A stretch of 64,000 nt of DNA from contig NZ_JAQNDL010000003.1 of the NCBI RefSeq assembly GCF_028368995.1, forward strand, positions 1,736,001 to 1,800,000, given 5' to 3'. The position numbers and the translations under genes were made by a program. Every line of letters begins with the position of its first letter. The stretch's first letter is position 1. The stretch comes from Nannocystis bainbridge. GTDB lineage: Bacteria; Myxococcota_A; Polyangia; Nannocystales; Nannocystaceae. Below, piece by piece: positions 22,993-31,314 of the stretch. Below the pieces are notes generated by a model. It did no database searches. It saw only the letters and a list, made by a program, of their open reading frames with translations, and was not told where the DNA came from.

Positions 22993-25900
22993 TCAATGGT
23001 TGGCCAGCACAGCGGCTACGCGAAAACCGCGATTGTTGGAGTAACTCCAGAACACATCTCCGCTTCGCGTAGCGGCCGCTCGCGCTTTGTCGAGGGCCCA
23101 CCCCCCACCGCGCAGCGCCCGCTCCTCAGTCCTCCGGTGTTTGACAACCGGGTCGACGCTCCTTTGACCCGAACGCCCCTCGTACGCCTTCGCCTCCCAA
23201 TCGTCGAGGCACCACTCCCAAACGTTTCCGATCAGGTCGAGATGTCCGAAGGGCCCCCGCCCGGCCGGGCACGAACCAACCGGCGCGGTCGTCAGAGGCC
23301 CGTCGTACTTTCGGCCAAAAACAGCCCGGCTGGCCTCCGGCTTGTCGTTTCCCCACGGATAGCGTCGCCCGTCTGTGCTCCTTGCTGCGAACTCCCACTG
23401 TGCCTCGCTGGGCAACTGCACCCGCACTCCAGCGGTAACTAGCGCCGGGTGGGTCGATAACCAAGCGCAGAACTTGATCGCGTCGTCCCAACTTACCGTC
23501 ACGACCGGTCGCGTGTCGCCAGCGTACCGCTCGTCTCGCCACATTTGCGGCTCCGAATGCCCCCGGTTCGCTGCGAGGAACGCTCCATACTGCGCGTTCG
23601 TCACAGGCGTTTCGGCGAGCCAGTACGGCGAGACCTGTACCCAGTGTATAGGATCAGCTACTCCCTTTTCGGCTATCCCCTTCTCCCCCATCTCGAACGG
23701 TCCCCCCGGTAACCACAGGAAGCGAATCCCCGTCACAGGCTCGATGAACGGCTCGTTGACGACAATGCCTCGCCCTCTGCGCGGCTGCGCCCGAGCGAGC
23801 CACCGCTGCAACTCGCTGAGCCCGTCTCGCCGCTGCAGATTGATGAGCGTCGCTCCGGGCGGCAACTGCGCGGCCACTGTACTCTTCGGCAGCACCACGC
23901 AGGCGACAGCCTTTTCTGCATCGGCGAACAGCGACATACAACTGGCGGCTGCCTCCGTCGCCCATGCTGGCCCCGTCTGGTCGCACAGTGCAGCCACGCC
24001 ACACCCGGCAGCCAATGCCATGTCTAGTTCACTCTGCAGGTCAAGTGCGTCTAGGAGCTGTCCCTTTCTGTCCTTCCAGACAGACACTCCGTTCCCTGTA
24101 AGCTGCAGCGCAAGCGATTCCGCCGTACGCCGTTGTGTCGCCGTAAACACCAGTACCAGCGCCCGCCCCTCACCTGGCGCCTCCTCGCAGAGTTGCCCCG
24201 CAAGCACCCGGACGGTCTCATCCGTTGTCGTTGCGAGTTCTTGCTTCGCCGCGTCGCTTACGCGCGGGTCGCCCGAGAACTTCCGCAACAGGCGCAGAAG
24301 CGTTACCCTTTCACTCGCAGGGATTTTCTCGTGAAGCCGTGTGATGAGCGGCTCTGGGTCGGCTTCGGCAGCTTCTTCGAGCAGGTCCCCGACTAGGCCG
24401 CCATGCACTTCTCGCGCTGGTGAGCGTAAGACTCGTTGAAGTAGCGGCGCATACACTGAGCGACCTGGCAAAGCCACCAGCAGCCGAGTTACCTCGATCC
24501 ACCACGTGTCGTCTCCTCTGTCGAGATGCCGAACGAGCATGTCGAGCGGCAGTTCGGTCGTCTCGTCGTCGCGCTTCTCTCCGACCGCGGCGATGTGCGC
24601 TGCTGCAAGAAACTCTTGCACCCCGAGGTGAAAGAACCCGAAGTGCTCTGCCGCGAACTCCTTCAGCACTCCCGCGCCGCGGTACAGCCATTCCACTACC
24701 GCGAGCCCGTTGTTGCCCGGCTTGCCGAGCGCTCGCAATCGCTGATTTATATGCAGCGCCAGCTTTGCCCGCACCCACGCGTCTCGCTCACCCGACCGGT
24801 GCAGCTCGAACGCCAGGGAACGCAGCACCGCCATCGCAGAGTCGAAATCAAGCGGCGCTATCTGCTGTTTCGATTGCCCCCAGCGCAAGAGAAGGACTCG
24901 TAGGCACTCCTCGTAATAGGCGGCGCGGTTGCGCGGCATCTCGCGCCCCTGGTTGACGATCACGCATAGCAGGGTCAACAGCAGTGGTGTGCTGACCATT
25001 ACTTTAAGCCGCTGACTCGAGAACCCTGGGCTCTCGATCGCGGCGATCAATCCCCCCGCTCGTGCCGCGGCCTCGACCGCCGAAACCGATGTCATCACGC
25101 GCCCAGCTTCCTCGAACCACAGCTGCACCAATGTTCGAACCTGCTCGGGGCTGAGCGGCCGCAGGTCGAGCCGTGCGAAACGCTTGTCGAGTCGTACATC
25201 TTTGCGATAACCGGCGTGGCGGCACGACACCACGGCGCGCACATCCACGGCCTCGGAACCGCTGAGTTGAACCATGAGCTGCTTGCATAGTTCTGCTCGC
25301 AGCGCCTCGTCGGCGATCTCATCGAGCCCGTCCGCTAGCAGGAGCAGGCGCCCGTGTCGCCACAGCTCGGCGCCAAGCGCCGCCGGCAGTTCGCCGCCCG
25401 AACGCTCGACGAGTTCGTCGGAGAGCCATCCCGCGAGCGACTGCCCGACCCGGTCCGTGTGGAAGCGGCGCAGCCGGAGCGCCACCGGCACCACACCATC
25501 CCGCAGCCCCAGCGCCTTGCCGCCTTCGCGCACGCACCGGTGCAGCAACTTGTGCAACGCCGTCGTCTTGCCCGACCCCGGTGACCCCAGAATTAGTGCG
25601 TGCGGCGTCTCGAGCTTTTGGAAGAGCGCGTCGACCTCGAACTCACAGCAGGCTAGCGCCTCGTGTGCGAGTTCGGCGCGCTCTTGTGGCGCCCTTCGGG
25701 TCCACGTACCGTCAACGCTGCGATCGCCCCGTCGACCAGACGACTTGCGCTCATGCTCGCTATGTGCCTTCGGTCGTCGCCGGCCCTCCTGCAGGTCTAT
25801 ATCTCCCGACCCGAATGCATCGTGCTCAGCATTCGCCAGCGTTTGCACGCGCAGCGGCACGTACACCGAGTCGAGGTCGAGCTGCATGTCGCCGCCGCCG

Positions 25901-27153
25901 ACACCGATCAGCTCGACCCCTTGCCTTTGTCGCAAGAGCCATGTCCGATACGCCAGAATTGCCGCTGGCTCGCCGACGCTAGCAGCGGCCGGGCTCACCG
26001 CGATCGGCCCCGACGATCGCGGTGGTACATAGGCTCTGCCGTCGCCTTTGCGCAGCAAAACCCCACCTGCATCGTTCCAGTGGAAGAAGGGGTCGCGCTC
26101 GAACGCCCCGACTCCGTCCCCCTTGCGCAGCCACCTCAACGGCCATGCCCGTAGGTCCCCAGTACTTTCGAGCTGCCCCCACGTATAGCCGAAGAGCCGC
26201 GACTCGTGCTTAGTGCCGTACTGTTCGAGGCCGAACAGCGACGGTGCCTGATAGAAGCAGCGTGGCGCACCGCCAAAGTGCGCCAGGTTTACTGCGCCGG
26301 CCTCGTGCATGTGCCCGTGGAGGCAGGCGACGAAGCGATCGCCAGGGTAGATGCTCCCATCGAAGTCCTGCCGGCTTGACTTCGACAGCCAGTTCCGCGG
26401 ATGGTGCATGAGCAGCAGCGCCCGGTGTACCGAGGTGAGTGCCGTCAGCGGCGAGTGCCCTGCAGTCCGCGGCAGCGACGCCTGAAACTGCTCAACTGGC
26501 ACCGCCAGTTTCTCCGCGTAATCGCCGCTATGGACCTGCAACCACGCCGAGTTGAGTCCGATGACTCCCAGCGGAAACCGACCCGGCAGCGCCACTTGCA
26601 GCCAGAAATCACCGGGAAAAAATGACGCGTGTAGCTTCACCCCTGGTCGAATGGCCTGCGGTTTGACATAATGGTCGAACCATTCGACATAGTTCGCAAA
26701 CAGAGGTTTAATGAACGACGCATCCGATGCCTCCCAAAGATCGTCCATCACTGCCGCAACATCCGGATCTCCACGACCCAGCTCGTAGTCGCGGAGCACG
26801 CGATACGTCAATGCCTCGCGCTTGACTGGTCGCGCCAGATCGTGATTGCCTGGCACCGGCACGATGAGCGGCGGCAGGCCATCCTCGGCTCTCGGCAACT
26901 TCGCTAGGAGCGACTCGAGAAACTGTGTTAGCTGTTCGAACTCCTCACGCGCACCGCGGTTCGTCAGGTCACCTGTCAAGAGGACCATATCTGGTGCCCC
27001 GAGCCTGCCGAGCTCGATGTCGAGGCTGCGCCAGAAATCTTCGAGCACTTGCCACCACTGGGCCTCTCCGCGCCCCCCGACATGCAAGTCCGATAGGTGC
27101 AGCCACCGTATCGGTCGCGCGCCGACCGCCGGCACCGAGTTCGTGGGGTTCAC
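22993..27153 (-). CDS. Calcineurin phosphoesterase / NACHT / TIR-like / FGE-fold chimera (NLR-type conflict protein)
   Basis: 1386 residues from a GTG at 27153, fixed by GGAAGGAG five bases upstream. Domains: calcineurin-like metallophosphoesterase (about 15-335) with HLSDLH (19-24), GD (61), GNHD (102-105), MHHP and HGHMH (279-283), so all metal motifs are present; a charged linker; NACHT NTPase with Walker A GSPGSGKTT (523-531), Walker B LLLADGLDE (near 605-612) and the helical signature FFHLGVQEFLAA (840-851); a helical region; a TIR-like domain (998-1120) with GVSVWKD and WATE, the Glu sitting where TIR enzymes keep the catalytic one; an FGE-sulfatase fold (1138-1383) with TPVTNAQYGAFL, LPSEAQWEFAAR, LIGNVWEW and RGGGW. 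The cysteines of active formylglycine-generating enzymes are absent after RGGGW, so this end likely binds ligand. By analogy with bacterial NACHT and Avs proteins, ligand binding would trigger oligomerisation and effector activity. It is a lone gene, with base composition visibly less GC-rich than its surroundings. Confidence 0.9.
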   Translation of the reverse strand: MNPTNSVPAVGARPIRWLHLSDLHVGGRGEAQWWQVLEDFWRSLDIELGRLGAPDMVLLTGDLTNRGAREEFEQLTQFLESLLAKLPRAEDGLPPLIVPVPGNHDLARPVKREALTYRVLRDYELGRGDPDVAAVMDDLWEASDASFIKPLFANYVEWFDHYVKPQAIRPGVKLHASFFPGDFWLQVALPGRFPLGVIGLNSAWLQVHSGDYAEKLAVPVEQFQASLPRTAGHSPLTALTSVHRALLLMHHPRNWLSKSSRQDFDGSIYPGDRFVACLHGHMHEAGAVNLAHFGGAPRCFYQAPSLFGLEQYGTKHESRLFGYTWGQLESTGDLRAWPLRWLRKGDGVGAFERDPFFHWNDAGGVLLRKGDGRAYVPPRSSGPIAVSPAAASVGEPAAILAYRTWLLRQRQGVELIGVGGGDMQLDLDSVYVPLRVQTLANAEHDAFGSGDIDLQEGRRRPKAHSEHERKSSGRRGDRSVDGTWTRRAPQERAELAHEALACCEFEVDALFQKLETPHALILGSPGSGKTTALHKLLHRCVREGGKALGLRDGVVPVALRLRRFHTDRVGQSLAGWLSDELVERSGGELPAALGAELWRHGRLLLLADGLDEIADEALRAELCKQLMVQLSGSEAVDVRAVVSCRHAGYRKDVRLDKRFARLDLRPLSPEQVRTLVQLWFEEAGRVMTSVSAVEAAARAGGLIAAIESPGFSSQRLKVMVSTPLLLTLLCVIVNQGREMPRNRAAYYEECLRVLLLRWGQSKQQIAPLDFDSAMAVLRSLAFELHRSGERDAWVRAKLALHINQRLRALGKPGNNGLAVVEWLYRGAGVLKEFAAEHFGFFHLGVQEFLAAAHIAAVGEKRDDETTELPLDMLVRHLDRGDDTWWIEVTRLLVALPGRSVYAPLLQRVLRSPAREVHGGLVGDLLEEAAEADPEPLITRLHEKIPASERVTLLRLLRKFSGDPRVSDAAKQELATTTDETVRVLAGQLCEEAPGEGRALVLVFTATQRRTAESLALQLTGNGVSVWKDRKGQLLDALDLQSELDMALAAGCGVAALCDQTGPAWATEAAASCMSLFADAEKAVACVVLPKSTVAAQLPPGATLINLQRRDGLSELQRWLARAQPRRGRGIVVNEPFIEPVTGIRFLWLPGGPFEMGEKGIAEKGVADPIHWVQVSPYWLAETPVTNAQYGAFLAANRGHSEPQMWRDERYAGDTRPVVTVSWDDAIKFCAWLSTHPALVTAGVRVQLPSEAQWEFAARSTDGRRYPWGNDKPEASRAVFGRKYDGPLTTAPVGSCPAGRGPFGHLDLIGNVWEWCLDDWEAKAYEGRSGQRSVDPVVKHRRTEERALRGGGWALDKARAAATRSGDVFWSYSNNRGFRVAAVLANH

Positions 27154-27158
27154 TTGCG

Positions 27159-27166
27159 CTCCTTCC
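27159..27166 (-). promoter_or_regulatory. Strong ribosome binding site deciding the NACHT start
   Basis: On the minus strand GGAAGGAG lies five bases before the GTG at 27153. The alternative TTG at 27168 would overlap this site, so the GTG is preferred. Confidence 0.75.
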
Positions 27167-27480
27167 AATGAGAAAGGCCCCGCTGTTCCGGGTTGTTGAA
27201 GGGCCCAGACAAAAATGCGTGGAGGGGATCCCCGTTCATGTTCGCCCCATGATCGCCGATGGCCTCTGCGCCAACAAGCCCTGCGAGGTGCGGGTTCTGG
27301 GGCAGCGCACAGTTCTCACAGGGCCTGCACCTCCGCGGAGCCGGCGCCGAAGAACCTCCGAAACCCGAAGCCGGACGACCAGCGTCAACTGCGCGAGACT
27401 TGGGCGTGGTAGGGGTCAGTTCGGATCTCTTCGTCGACTTTTGCACGCCATCAGGGCCGAGCGCCGCGGTCTTGGCCGCC

Positions 27481-27537
27481 GCCCGAGCGCGCCCGCTCGC
27501 GTTCGTCAGCGCCGCCACCGGTCCACCACACGAGCAC
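27481..27537. repeat. Flank repeat, right copy
   Basis: gcccgagcgcgcccgctcgc followed by gttcgtcagc (27481-27510), then gtccaccacacgagcac (27521-27537). Both parts recur at 22762-22811 but in swapped order. See the left copy. Confidence 0.6.
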
Positions 27538-27606
27538 CCCCGCCGCTTCTCGCGCAGACGCTCGAGAGCCGAGCCTCCGCCCGAGAGCCAAGCCTCCGCG
27601 CGTTCG

Positions 27607-29871
27607 TCAGCGACGTCGCCGGCGCCCGAGCGCCAGCAGCACCAGCGACCCGAACGCCAGCCCCTGCGCTGGATCTCCGGTGCGGCAGCCGCAGCCGCCC
27701 TCGCTGTTCGTGCCGCCGGTCCCGCTGTCCGAGCCCTCGCCGGTGTCGCCCGTCGAAGCCGAGCCTTGCGTCGCCCCGGTGCCGCCCGGCCCCCCGCCGG
27801 TCCCGCCGGTGGTCGGCGCCTCGCCCGTGGTCGCGTCGGTGCCCCCGCTCGTATCGCCGCCCGTGCCCTCGGTCCCCTCGGTCCCGGCGGTGGTCGGATC
27901 GTCGGTGTCGCTGCTGCCGCTGTCACTGTCGGTCTCGCCGCTCATCGACTCCCACTTCTTGGCCCGGATCACCCGCGTGATCGCCACGTCCGGGCTGCGC
28001 GGGTCGTCGTCGGCGATGACGACGCGGATCCAGTGGGCCTCCTCGTCCGGCATCACGAACGCGAGGTCGAGTCCGGCGCCCGCCGGCGCGCCGTCGACTG
28101 TCCACGCGATCGTCACAGGATCGTCGTCGGCGTCGATCGCCTCGACGTGGAGCCCGACGACGTCGCCGACGTCGGCGAACGGCGCCGGCTCGGACGGCGT
28201 CAATGCGGTGACCTCGGGCGGAGCGTTGGCGACGGTCACGTCGACGAGGACATACGCATAATCGACGAGCTTGCCGTCGCTGACGCGCACGCGCACCAGC
28301 TGCACACCGGGCGCGGTCGGCACGTAGTCGGCGAGCGCGGCGGCGGCGTCGTCGAACTCGCCGTCGAGGTCGAGGTCCCAGGCGTAGGTGAGCGCGGCCT
28401 GCGGGTCGAAATGCGCGGTCTGGGCGGTGAGCTGGACCGGCTCGCCGACCTTGCCCGGCGCCGGCGCGGCGACGGTCAGCTTCGGCCCGGGCCGCAGCAC
28501 CCCGGCCTCGTTCTCGGCGATCGCCGCGTCGGCCTGGGCCACGAGGTCGAGCAAAGCTGGCTTGAAGGCCAGGTAGCTGCCGCGCGCCCGCTCGACCAGC
28601 GCGCCGTAGGTCAGGTCGTCGTCGACCGGCGCCCAGCCCTGCATCACCGCCACCGCCTCGGCGATCTCCGTGTCCGACAGCCCGAACGAGCGCAGGAAGG
28701 CGGTGTCGCCGGCCGACGGCCCGCCGTCCTTGAAGCCCTGCAGCGCGGCGTTGAAGCTGTCCTTGGCGTAGCCGGCGTCGGCGATCCCGGCGCCGACGAG
28801 GTGAGCCTCGAAGGCGTCGGCCGCGGCCACCAGCCGCTCGCCCGCGGCGATCGCCAGCTCGGCGTAGGCCTTGACCTTCTCCGACTGGATCAGCATCCCG
28901 AGGCCGTTGCCGGCCGCGAACGCGCCCTGGGCCTTCTCCATGCTCGGCACCAGCGAGGTGTACGCGGCGCTCTGCAGCGCGATCAGGTTGGCGAGCTCGA
29001 CCTGCCCGCGCGCGAACGGGTGCTCGGCGCCCGGCGTGGCCGGGAACCCGAGCCCCACGATCTCGCCGACGTCGAGCGCCACCGGGGCCGCAAAATCCGG
29101 GTCCGGCGGGTCGGCGATGATGGCGTAGAACTTCTTCTCGAGCGAGTCGGCGATCCCGTTCAAGATCTTGTTGCCGATCGTGATCACCGCCGAGTTGTAC
29201 GAGGTCGGACAGTCGGTCCCGGTCGCGTTGCAGTAGATGCCGAGCAGCCCGCCCGCGATCCCGCCGCCCTGACCGAAGCCGATCGACCAGTCGACCACCG
29301 TCGAGATCGAATCGATCGCCGCCAGCGTCGAGGTGAGGATACGGATCCCCAGCGCCATCTCGACGCCCTTGACCGCCTCGGCCTTGATCATCGTCGGATC
29401 GACGCTGTAGACCAGCGGCGCGGTGCTGACGGTGAAGGCGAGGCCGGTCCGCAGGTCCTTGCCCGGATCGAACGGCGCGCCGTCGTCGAGCCAAAACGGG
29501 TGATTGTCGATCACGAACTCGTACTGCCCGCTCTTGAGCGGCGGCAACCACACGTACTCGTCGATGAAGCCGCCGGCGCCGAGCGTGGCGATGATGTAGT
29601 TGGGCGCGCCGGAGGCGTCGGCGAACGGGCTCGCGCTGCCGAGCGGGATGACGTAGATGTACGCCTCGGCGAAGATCTTGCTCGGCGGGACATAGTCGAG
29701 GTCACCCGTGACGCACACCGCGTCGCCCTTGTTGTAGACGTTGGTAAAGTCGAGGTTGCAGTCGGAAGCGACGACCTGCTGCGCCGCGGCCCCGCGCGGG
29801 ACGACGAGGCCCGCCGCAGCGACGAGGATCGTCATGCAGGTCGAAAGACAGGAGATCCGGCGAGAGGACAT
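27607..29871 (-). CDS. Surface protein with PKD-type domains and MYXO-CTERM tail
   Basis: 754 residues. A signal peptide (about 10-30, ending GAAAQ) is followed by a large domain with few cysteines (CNLDF, VCVTG, YCNATGTDC) and long helical stretches (200-430). Two PKD/cadherin-like beta domains lie at about 440-540 and 545-640 (AALTYAWDLDLDGEFDDAAA; VTIAWTVDGAPAGAGLD). A Ser/Thr/Gly/Asp linker of about 80 residues (SDSGSSDTDDPTTAGT type) leads to the tail GCGCRTGDPAQGLAFGSL plus RRRRR. That tail, Gly-Cys followed by one membrane helix and arginines, matches the MYXO-CTERM sorting signal, in which the Cys is thought to be lipidated and the tail cut by a myxosortase. The protein should end on the cell surface. 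Its function is not known. A monocistronic gene. Confidence 0.85.
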   Translation of the reverse strand: MSSRRISCLSTCMTILVAAAGLVVPRGAAAQQVVASDCNLDFTNVYNKGDAVCVTGDLDYVPPSKIFAEAYIYVIPLGSASPFADASGAPNYIIATLGAGGFIDEYVWLPPLKSGQYEFVIDNHPFWLDDGAPFDPGKDLRTGLAFTVSTAPLVYSVDPTMIKAEAVKGVEMALGIRILTSTLAAIDSISTVVDWSIGFGQGGGIAGGLLGIYCNATGTDCPTSYNSAVITIGNKILNGIADSLEKKFYAIIADPPDPDFAAPVALDVGEIVGLGFPATPGAEHPFARGQVELANLIALQSAAYTSLVPSMEKAQGAFAAGNGLGMLIQSEKVKAYAELAIAAGERLVAAADAFEAHLVGAGIADAGYAKDSFNAALQGFKDGGPSAGDTAFLRSFGLSDTEIAEAVAVMQGWAPVDDDLTYGALVERARGSYLAFKPALLDLVAQADAAIAENEAGVLRPGPKLTVAAPAPGKVGEPVQLTAQTAHFDPQAALTYAWDLDLDGEFDDAAAALADYVPTAPGVQLVRVRVSDGKLVDYAYVLVDVTVANAPPEVTALTPSEPAPFADVGDVVGLHVEAIDADDDPVTIAWTVDGAPAGAGLDLAFVMPDEEAHWIRVVIADDDPRSPDVAITRVIRAKKWESMSGETDSDSGSSDTDDPTTAGTEGTEGTGGDTSGGTDATTGEAPTTGGTGGGPGGTGATQGSASTGDTGEGSDSGTGGTNSEGGCGCRTGDPAQGLAFGSLVLLALGRRRRR

Positions 29872-30378
29872 GGAAGCACCTTAGCCATTCACCCGAGGCG
29901 AAGGCGCGCACGCACCGGACGATCGACGGCCTGTTCCGCGCAGCGACGCGAAAATTCATGAAGTCCCAGTCGGACGACAGAGCACGACGGCCATCCGCGC
30001 GCACGTTCCTGTCGACCGCGAAAGCCACCCAGGCTGCCTGTGCGGATAGCTGCTCGTTTCGCCGCGAGCGTTGACGAACGACACGCCGGTCCGGTCGACG
30101 CCCTGAAGATTCACTCCTCGGCGAGGTGCTCGCAGGCGGATGGCCGCGGGCTCACGAGGCATTCGATCCGAAAGACTGCAGATTGCCACCACGACGACAA
30201 GCTGCAGTGGATGCAGGTACCGGGCTCTGCTGCTCCGCTGTGGTGATCCCTCGCACCTTTCCAAACCACTTGCGGCGATCGATGAGATGCTGTACTGCGG
30301 TCACCGCGCGCCCCATGTCGAGGCGGGTTCGATACGCGAGCCCGACTCGGGTCAAATCAAACGAGTAGAGGTCTTGTC
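29872..30378. other. Divergent promoter region, no gene seen
   Basis: Upstream of both the surface protein gene and the EF-hand gene. The region looks less GC-biased in its codon positions than genes do. No repeat or clear promoter was recognised. Confidence 0.4.
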
Positions 30379-30921
30379 ATGACGATGGATCTGCAGGTCA
30401 AGAAGTTCAATTACGTGTTCACATGGTTCGACCAGAACCGCGACGGATGGCTCACCCGAGACGACTTCGAGAAGATCGCTGAGGTCTTCACCGCGGTGGC
30501 TGACGAGGACGACCACAAGAACAAGGCAGCCATGACGAGGGCCTTCATGCACTGGTGGGACCTCCTGCTGGCGGCCAGCGATGGCACGCCGGGCGAGAAG
30601 ATCGGGAATGCAGAATTCCTCCGCATCATGCACTCCAGCATCATCGCCCCGCAAAACTTCGAGAACGCCGTGGGCGGCATCGCCGACGGGCTCATCGCGG
30701 CCCTCGACCGCGACGGCAATGGCAGCCTCTCGCGAGAAGAATACGTGCGCATGTACGACGCGCTGGGCGTGCCCCCGACGACCTCGACCGAAGCGTTCAA
30801 ACGGCTCGATCGCGACGGCAGCGGAGAGATCAGCTATGCCGAGTTCCGGCAGGCGATCGTCGAATTCTACCTGAGCGTGGATCCGAACGCGCCGGGCAAC
30901 TGGCTGCTCGGCGCCACGTGA
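30379..30921 (+). CDS. EF-hand calcium-binding protein, calerythrin-like
   Basis: 180 residues with four EF-hand positions. Loop 1 is DQNRDGWLTRDD (18-29), loop 3 DRDGNGSLSREE (110-121) and loop 4 DRDGSGEISYAE (144-155). All three keep Asp at positions 1, 3 and 5, Gly at 6 and an acidic residue at 12. The second site (about 68-80, DGTPGEKIGNAEF) is degenerate and probably does not bind calcium. This three-of-four pattern matches bacterial calerythrin and the sarcoplasmic calcium-binding proteins. It is cytoplasmic and likely a calcium buffer or sensor. AGAGG lies upstream of the ATG; a second ATG follows two codons later. The gene stands alone. Confidence 0.92.
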   Translation: MTMDLQVKKFNYVFTWFDQNRDGWLTRDDFEKIAEVFTAVADEDDHKNKAAMTRAFMHWWDLLLAASDGTPGEKIGNAEFLRIMHSSIIAPQNFENAVGGIADGLIAALDRDGNGSLSREEYVRMYDALGVPPTTSTEAFKRLDRDGSGEISYAEFRQAIVEFYLSVDPNAPGNWLLGAT

Positions 30922-31314
30922 TACGGCGCTGCTGGCACCGAGCACGGTCAGCCCCCGCTCGGTGATGCGCTCGAGCGCGTTCGCTTCCCGACGAGCACCG
31001 TCGCCGGGCGCGCGCGTGTCCGCCTCACGCTCGATGAAGCGCTCACGTATTCGGCGTTCGCCCCCGTCATACATCCTGGATCACTGCGACGAATCCTCGA
31101 CCGTGTGACCGCGAGCCAATCGCATGACCGCGATCTCCCTCGACCTGGAGTTCATCGCGTGTCCGGCTCGCAGCATCACGCAAGCGGACAGGCGTTCGGG
31201 CCGGCGGGAGCGGGTCCGCGGCCACACCTGCGCCCTCGCAGCGCAACGCGCGCCCCCACGCATCCTACGACCTCGGCAACGCCGCGGGGATATGCCAGGG
31301 TTTCGGCCTCGCGC
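30922..31314. other. Intergenic region, no gene seen
   Basis: Between two plus-strand genes. No hairpin, repeat or promoter was recognised. Open frames here are Arg/Pro-rich shadows. Confidence 0.4.

Larger units (their letters stand above)
27154..27606. other. Upstream region of the NACHT gene
   Basis: About 450 bases between two minus-strand genes. The large open frames here are shadows. The part near 27481-27537 repeats sequence from the other side of the NACHT gene, and gcgttcgtcagcg appears again at 27600. The NACHT promoter should lie within 27170-27480. Confidence 0.5.

Noticed and set aside
22993..23300. Diversity-generating retroelement target with local template
   Set aside because: The FGE-fold end would suit, but no reverse transcriptase, accessory gene or second copy of the segment was found in the window.
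22993..23700. Catalytic formylglycine-generating enzyme
   Set aside because: The fold is there but the cysteines after the RGGGW motif are missing.
27259..29961. Long plus-strand open frame opposite the MYXO-CTERM protein
   Set aside because: No motif, and a composition typical of an antisense shadow. The minus-strand product has a signal peptide, PKD domains and a sorting tail.
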